DNA from: Streptomyces flavofungini
GTDB taxonomy: Bacteria > Actinomycetota > Actinomycetes > Streptomycetales > Streptomycetaceae
Assembly (NCBI RefSeq): GCF_014650815.1
Contig: NZ_BMVR01000001.1
Location: 1 to 64,000 of the forward strand
DNA: 64,000 nucleotides
Direction: 5' to 3'
Every line of letters starts with the position of its first letter. Position 1 is the stretch's first letter. Both the position numbers and the translations under genes were made by a program. Below, one piece after another: positions 59,811 to 64,000 of this stretch. The notes under the pieces are model-generated. The model saw only the letters and a list, made by a program, of their open reading frames with translations. It was not told the origin of the DNA and did no database searches.

Positions 59811-59877
59811 GACTGCCTGCCTCCTGCGAATGCTGCGGCTGCTGCTTGCGGCTGCCGAGGCCGCCGCGTGCGACTCC

Positions 59878-59915
59878 TGCGGCTGCTTGCGACTGCTGCG
59901 GCTGCTTGCGACTGC
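59878..59915. repeat. Perfect 19-bp direct repeat
   Basis: TGCGGCTGCTTGCGACTGC occurs twice in tandem, followed by a partial copy, in the leader of the aldehyde dehydrogenase gene. Confidence 0.8.
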
Positions 59916-59964
59916 TGCTACGGCTCGGACGCCTTGCCGAGCAGTTTCTGACGCTGTTTCAGAA

Positions 59965-59980
59965 CTGATACCAGTTCTAG
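59965..59980 (-). promoter_or_regulatory. KstR-type box 4
   Basis: Read on the minus strand, CTAGAACTGGTATCAG fits TnnAACnnGTTnnA with one mismatch (GTA for GTT). It lies in the 256-bp divergent gap between aldehyde dehydrogenase and hydrolase and just upstream of a TATAGT -10-like element at 59982. Confidence 0.55.
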
Positions 59981-60066
59981 TTATAGTGGGCAATGGCCGC
60001 GCGCCCGCGCCGAGTCGGGCTCGGCGGAGGCGGCGGGGCGAGGCACCCGGCGGCGAGGGGGAGCGG

Positions 60067-61164
60067 ATGGCGCAGGCGAGCGAGGCGCGGGTGATCGCGC
60101 ACGGCGGTGGCGTGTGGAGCATGCGGGTGCCCATCCCGGACAATCCGCTCGGGTACACCCTCGTGCACCTCATGGAGACCGACCGCGGGCCCGTCCTGAT
60201 CGACACCGGCTGGGACGACCCGGGCTCGTGGGACACGCTGGTCGCGGGGATCGCCGCGTGCGGGGCCGAGGTCGGGGACGTGCACGGGGTGCTGATCACG
60301 CATCACCACCCCGACCACCACGGGCTTTCCGCGAAGGTGCGGGAGGCCTCGGGAGCGTGGATCGCCCTGCACGACGCCGACGCGGACGTCGTGCGGCGCA
60401 CCCGTGAGCACGCGCCCGCGCGCTGGTACGGGTACATGGCCGACAAGCTCGCCGCCGCGGGCGCGCCCGCCGAGCACGTGGCCCCGCTGCTCGCCGCCCG
60501 GGACGCGGGCCGCACCCCGCGGCTCCCCGGCCTCGCCCCCGCCCTGCCCGACCGGTCCATCGTCCCCGGCGAACTCCTGCCCCTGGCCGGGCGCCGCCTG
60601 CGCGCCATCTGGACCCCGGGCCACACCCCCGGCCACGTCTGCCTGCACCTGGAGGAGGCCCACCCGGCCGGGCTCCCCGGGCACGGCCGCCTCTTCTCCG
60701 GCGACCACCTGCTGCCCGGCATCACTCCGCACATCGGCCTGTACGAGGATCCCGACGACGCCACCGCCGTCGCCCCTTCGCCGAGTTCCCGACCTCGCCC
60801 GAGCGGAGGCGACCCCCTCGGCGACTATCTGGACTCCCTGGAGCGGGTCGGACGGCTCGGCGTCGCGGAGGTGCTGCCCGCCCATCAGCACGCCTTCACC
60901 GAAGCCCGCCCCCGCGTACGGGAGTTGCTGACCCACCACGAGGAGCGCCTCACCCAGCTCCGCACCCTGCTCACCGAGCCCCGCACCCCCTGGCAGCTCG
61001 CCGAGCACATGCAGTGGAACAGGCCCTGGGCCGACATCCCCTACGGCTCACGGAACATCGCGGTGTCGGAGGCGGAGGCGCACCTGCGGCGCCTGGTGAA
61101 GCTGGGGCGGGCGGAGGCCGTGGCGGGGAGTGATCCGGTGACGTACGTGGCGTGCGGGGCGTAG
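60067..61164 (+). CDS. MBL-fold metallo-hydrolase
   Basis: A 365-residue metallo-beta-lactamase-fold hydrolase. The metal motif HxHxDH is ITHHHPDHHGL near residue 80, the next ligands are in WTPGHTPGHVCLH and LFSGDHLLPG, and the last histidine is in VLPAHQHAF. The C-terminal ~90 residues form a winged-helix-like tail, as in LACTB2-type or thioester hydrolases. It is divergent from aldehyde dehydrogenase across a KstR-type box, so a role in acyl-CoA or lactone hydrolysis of the same pathway is plausible but unproved. Confidence 0.88.
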   Translation: MAQASEARVIAHGGGVWSMRVPIPDNPLGYTLVHLMETDRGPVLIDTGWDDPGSWDTLVAGIAACGAEVGDVHGVLITHHHPDHHGLSAKVREASGAWIALHDADADVVRRTREHAPARWYGYMADKLAAAGAPAEHVAPLLAARDAGRTPRLPGLAPALPDRSIVPGELLPLAGRRLRAIWTPGHTPGHVCLHLEEAHPAGLPGHGRLFSGDHLLPGITPHIGLYEDPDDATAVAPSPSSRPRPSGGDPLGDYLDSLERVGRLGVAEVLPAHQHAFTEARPRVRELLTHHEERLTQLRTLLTEPRTPWQLAEHMQWNRPWADIPYGSRNIAVSEAEAHLRRLVKLGRAEAVAGSDPVTYVACGA

Positions 61165-61211
61165 CCCCTGACCGACTCGGCCACCGTCTCAGCCGGGCCC
61201 GGAGGACGGGG

Positions 61212-62045
61212 TCACCAGACCTCGTCGCCCCGCAGCACCGCGTCCGCGCCCCCGTCGATGAACACCACCTGCCCGGTGACGTGCGTGTTCTCCGGTGCGG
61301 TCAGGTGCTCGACCAGCGGCGCGACCTGTTCGGGGTCCGCGTAGCCGTGCAGGGGCATCGGTACGGCGCGGTCGGCGACGGCGCGCATCTCGGGGTTCTC
61401 GATGATCGCGCGGCTGAGGGGGGTGCGGATGATGCCGGGGGCGATGACGTTGAGGGGGATCCCGGCGCCCGCCCAGGCGTCGGTGATCGCGGCCCGGCGC
61501 ACCCAGCGGACCAGGGCGCGCTTCGCGGAGGCGTACACGAGCCCGCCCTCGCCGCGGTCGACGGCGGCCTGCGCGGCGGCCACGGCGGCGTCCTCGTCGT
61601 CCGCGAGGACGGCGGCGACGATCGCCGGGTCCGTCTCGTGCACGGCGGCCACCGACGACACGGCGAGCGCGCGCGGGTCGCGGCCCGCGGCGAGCAGCGG
61701 CCGCAGGCCCGCCAGCGTGGCGATGGCGCCGAAGCCGTTGACCCGCACGGTGACGGGGTCGTACGCGCCGACCCCCGCGCACGCCACCACCGCGTCGAGC
61801 CGCCCGCCGCCCAGCTCGGCGGCGGCGTCGGCGAGCAGGGCCCGCCCGTCGGCGGTCGCCAGGTCGGCCTGGATGTCGACGCCGTCGGTGTCCTTGAGGT
61901 CGGCGCCGATGACGCGGTGGCCCCGGCCGGTGAGGCGGCGGGCGACGGCCCGGCCGATGCCGGACGCGGCGCCGGTCACGAGGCAGACCCGGGCACCGTC
62001 CCGCCCGCCCGGCCGTGCGTCACGTTCCGTCGCAGTGCCCGCCAT
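61212..62045 (-). CDS. 3-alpha-hydroxysteroid dehydrogenase-like SDR
   Basis: A 277-residue SDR. NAD binding is LVTGAASGIGRAVARRL with acidic GADLKD, catalytic Ser and Tyr-Lys lie in AVSSVAAVHE and LVYASAKRALVRWVRR, and the end reads FIDGGADAVLRGDEVW. A long insert between the catalytic Ser and Tyr, plus the C-terminal DGGxDAV, recalls 3-alpha-HSD/carbonyl reductase of Comamonas. A steroid or bile-acid-like substrate is therefore likely, consistent with the KstR-like genes nearby. It is convergent with the hydrolase. No KstR box was found at its own promoter. Confidence 0.85.
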   Translation of the reverse strand: MAGTATERDARPGGRDGARVCLVTGAASGIGRAVARRLTGRGHRVIGADLKDTDGVDIQADLATADGRALLADAAAELGGGRLDAVVACAGVGAYDPVTVRVNGFGAIATLAGLRPLLAAGRDPRALAVSSVAAVHETDPAIVAAVLADDEDAAVAAAQAAVDRGEGGLVYASAKRALVRWVRRAAITDAWAGAGIPLNVIAPGIIRTPLSRAIIENPEMRAVADRAVPMPLHGYADPEQVAPLVEHLTAPENTHVTGQVVFIDGGADAVLRGDEVW

Positions 62046-62231
62046 CCGTGCTCCCCCTCAACTCCCGTACCCAGAGGCCCGAGCCAACGTAACGCCGCCC
62101 CGGCGGCCCCTGCCAGACCGCGCCGGGAGCACGGGCCCGGCTCCGGCGCGCGCCGGAGCGAGGGCGCCGGGACCCCGTGCCGGGCCCCGGGGCGAGGGCT
62201 ACGGGCCGGTACAGTGGGCGGGTCGTCTCAT

Positions 62232-62328
62232 GCGTGTACGAGGGGAAGCCGGTGGAAGTCCGGCGCTGACCCCGCAGCCGTGAAGCCGCGTGGCAGTCCG
62301 CCGCGGCAAGCCGGAACGCCTCGTACGC
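62232..62328 (+). ncRNA. Cobalamin (adenosylcobalamin) riboswitch
   Basis: The conserved B12-box core is present: GGGAAGCCGGTGGAAGTCCG, then GCTGACCCCGCAGCCGTGA, and late AGCCGGAACGCC. The ends GTACGAGG and CCTCGTAC pair to close P1. It precedes the secreted toroid gene by ~130 bp. Vitamin B12 is expected to switch off the downstream operon, probably by hiding its ribosome-binding site. Confidence 0.93.
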
Positions 62329-62458
62329 CGCATGACCGGCTCGCGTCATCGGAACGTGCCGATGGCCGGCACCGTCGAGGTATACGGAGCCGGAGCCGCC
62401 CGGTGCCCCTCCGTGCCGTGCTGCCCGGCCCCCCGCAGGGAGAGGCACCCGCCGCATC

Positions 62459-63700
62459 ATGAACGTTCGCCGCAGCGCAGCTGCCCTGGCCGTGGCCGTC
62501 GCCGCCCTCGGCACCGCCGCCGCCCCGGCCGCCTTCGCCGACGACGACTCGCCGTCGGCGAAAGCCACCGGGGCGCCGCTCCCGTCCGGCCTGTACGGCA
62601 AGAAGGACCCGCAGTTCGACGGCGTGTTCCGGCAGTCGTACGCGCTGCTCGCGCAGAAGACGGTGGGCGTCACCCCGGCCGCGAAGGCCGTGGACTGGCT
62701 CACCGGCCAGCAGTGCACGAGCGGCGGCTTCGCGGCGTACCGCGCGGACGCGAGCGAGCCGTGCGGGTCCAAGACGCAGGTCGACTCGAACTCCACCGCC
62801 GCCGCGATCCAGGCGCTGCACGCCGTCGGCAACGAGTCGAACACGGTGAAGAAGGGCCTGGGCTGGCTGAAGTCGGTCCAGAACCAGGACGGCGGCTGGG
62901 GCTACAACCCGGGCCTGCCCAGCGACGCCAACTCCACCGGCATCGTCGTCGGCGCCCTCGCCGCCGTCGGCGAGAAGCCCGCGTCCGTGAAGTCCCAGAA
63001 GGGCAAGTCGCCGCTCGACGCGCTGACGAAGCTCGCCATGGACTGCGGCAAGGACGGCGGCGCGTTCGGCCTCGCCGACGCCAAGTCGGGCAAGCTCGCG
63101 CCGAACGCCGACGCGACCGCGGCCGGAGTGCTCGGCGGCCTCGGCCAGGGCCTCGTGCCCGCGAAGGGCAAGAAGGCCGACGCGGCGCCGAAGTGCGCAA
63201 AGCCGGACACGGCCAAGCAGGCCGCCGACAACGGCACCGGCTATCTGCTGAAGACCCTCGCCAAGACCGGCCACCTCACCTCCGCCATGCCCGGCGCCAA
63301 GGACCAGCCGGACGTCGGCAACACCGCCGACGCGGTGGTCGCGCTCGCCGCGGCGGGCCAGCAGGAGCAGGCGAAGAAGTCCGCCGAGTGGCTGTCGGAG
63401 AACTCCGCCGCCTGGGCCAAGGACAGCGGCCCCGCCGCCTACTCCCAGCTCGTCTTCGCCGCCCTCGCCGCCGACATGGACGTACGCGACTTCGGCGGCG
63501 CCGACCTCGTCAAGCAGCTCAACGCGCAGGGCCCGACGCCGAAGGCGATCTCGGAGACGACCGCCGCGGCCAAGGAGAAGGACGAGAAGGACGACGACGG
63601 GTCCGGCGTCAGCGTCTGGTGGATCGTCGGCGTCGGCCTGGTCGCGGGCGCGGGCATCGGCTTCCTGCTCTCCGGCCGCAAGAAGAAGAACCAGCTGTGA
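62459..63700 (+). CDS. Secreted, membrane-anchored alpha/alpha-toroid protein (B12-regulated)
   Basis: A 413-residue exported protein. The signal peptide is MNVRRSAAALAVAVAALG..FA, cleaved near residue 28. The mature domain is an alpha/alpha toroid of the squalene-oxidase/prenyltransferase repeat family, with WLTGQQCTSGGFAAYRAD, LKSVQNQDGGWGYNPG and AAGQQEQAKKSAEWLSENSA. A C-terminal helix (VWWIVGVGLVAGAGIGFLL) plus RKKKNQL anchors it outside the cell. Mammalian B12 carriers (intrinsic factor, transcobalamin) use the same toroid fold, and the gene is under a cobalamin riboswitch, so surface B12 capture is inferred. GGGAGAGG precedes the ATG. Confidence 0.88.
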   Translation: MNVRRSAAALAVAVAALGTAAAPAAFADDDSPSAKATGAPLPSGLYGKKDPQFDGVFRQSYALLAQKTVGVTPAAKAVDWLTGQQCTSGGFAAYRADASEPCGSKTQVDSNSTAAAIQALHAVGNESNTVKKGLGWLKSVQNQDGGWGYNPGLPSDANSTGIVVGALAAVGEKPASVKSQKGKSPLDALTKLAMDCGKDGGAFGLADAKSGKLAPNADATAAGVLGGLGQGLVPAKGKKADAAPKCAKPDTAKQAADNGTGYLLKTLAKTGHLTSAMPGAKDQPDVGNTADAVVALAAAGQQEQAKKSAEWLSENSAAWAKDSGPAAYSQLVFAALAADMDVRDFGGADLVKQLNAQGPTPKAISETTAAAKEKDEKDDDGSGVSVWWIVGVGLVAGAGIGFLLSGRKKKNQL

Positions 63701-64000
63701 GCCGGCGCCACCCGGGGCGCGGCCGCCTCACGGTGGCCGCCCTGCTCACCGCGCTCCTCGCCCTGCCCGCCGCGCTCCTCGCCGGGAGCCCCGCCCACGC
63801 CGCCGACTACCGCTACTGGTCGTTCTGGCAGCGGGGCGAGGGCGGCGCGTGGGTGTACGCGACGCAGGGGCCCTCCATCGCCCGGCCCGACGACGGCGAC
63901 GTGGAGGGCTTCCGGTTCGCCGTGTCCGCGAACTCCGGCAGCGCCGAGAAGCCGCGCGGCGCCGCGGACTTCGACACGATCTGCGCGGACACGCCCGCGC
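63697..64000 (+). CDS. SCO2322-family secreted protein (partial)
   Basis: At least 101 residues, cut by the right edge. The GTG start overlaps the previous stop (GTGA), so the two are translationally coupled. A signal peptide (LTVAALLTALLALPAALLAG..AHA) is followed by DYRYWSFWQRGEGGAWVYA and FRFAVSANSG, which match the SCO2322 family as recalled. In Streptomyces these two genes precede ECF transporter genes thought to import cobalamin, so those are expected just beyond this window. Confidence 0.85.
   Translation, partial: MSRRHPGRGRLTVAALLTALLALPAALLAGSPAHAADYRYWSFWQRGEGGAWVYATQGPSIARPDDGDVEGFRFAVSANSGSAEKPRGAADFDTICADTPA

Noticed and set aside
58099..62045. A cytochrome P450 gene expected beside the ferredoxin
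   Set aside because: No heme-binding FxxGxxxCxG motif was seen in any frame here; the ferredoxin's partner must be encoded elsewhere.
1..64000. tRNA or rRNA genes, insertion sequences and phage attachment sites
   Set aside because: No cloverleaf with a GTTCGAATC-type T arm, no rRNA sequence, no transposase or integrase motif and no terminal inverted repeats were recognised.

Overview
The window is high-GC actinobacterial DNA and almost certainly comes from a Streptomyces chromosome. Support includes GC-rich third codon positions, GTG and 4-nt-overlap starts, a SARP regulator, a SapB/AmfS-type class III lanthipeptide locus, an RNase HI/acid phosphatase fusion, a type A RNase P RNA and a B12-riboswitch locus of the SCO2322 type. 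All family assignments rest on reading motifs and on recalled relatives; nothing was searched.

Region 1 (1-15.5 kb) is part of a nonribosomal peptide cluster. Mostly on the minus strand it holds an NRPS condensation-adenylation gene running off the left edge, an A-KR-PCP protein, a type II thioesterase, a flavin reductase, a Kef-type antiporter, a tryptophan halogenase close to PyrH, an S9 peptidase and a DrrAB-type exporter. A SARP regulator is on the plus strand. The product is inferred to be a peptide carrying a (probably 5-)chlorotryptophan and a reduced keto-acid unit. Three copies of one 18-bp near-palindrome sit in its promoter regions and look like operators of one regulator.

Region 2 (15.5-30 kb) is mostly housekeeping: a decayed ribbon-helix-helix-like gene with its operators, rnpB overlapped by an EamA exporter gene, AraC and MerR regulators, an RNB ribonuclease, YaaA, KDPG aldolase, RNase H/phosphatase, a zinc-ribbon protein that appears to start at CTG, a Nif3-like protein and an iron-box-controlled siderophore-binding lipoprotein.

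Region 3 (30-50 kb, with more at 58-62 kb) carries a scattered sterol/acyl-CoA catabolic set resembling mycobacterial KstR-regulon genes: MaoC hydratase, MFE-2-type dehydrogenase, Zn-alcohol dehydrogenase, SCP-x-like thiolase, F420-dependent LLM enzyme, aldehyde dehydrogenase, ferredoxin and a 3-alpha-HSD-like SDR. A KstR-like TetR regulator is encoded at 49.5 kb. Four intergenic sites (33.3, 38.3, 49.3 and 60.0 kb) fit the KstR motif TnnAACnnGTTnnA, three exactly and one with a single mismatch. One lies before a glycosyltransferase-methyltransferase-alpha/alpha-toroid operon of unknown function. Between these genes are a two-component system, two MFS transporters, a methyltransferase, a cell-wall amidase and small membrane or lipoproteins.

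Region 4 (50.5-58 kb) is a complete ram/amf lanthipeptide locus: LanKC synthetase, 42-residue precursor, two ABC exporter half-transporters and a regulator with a TTA codon. The product should be a SapB/AmfS-like morphogenetic surfactant peptide.

Region 5 (62-64 kb) is a cobalamin riboswitch followed by a secreted, membrane-anchored alpha/alpha-toroid protein and a SCO2322-like secreted protein cut by the right edge, probably the start of a B12 uptake operon.
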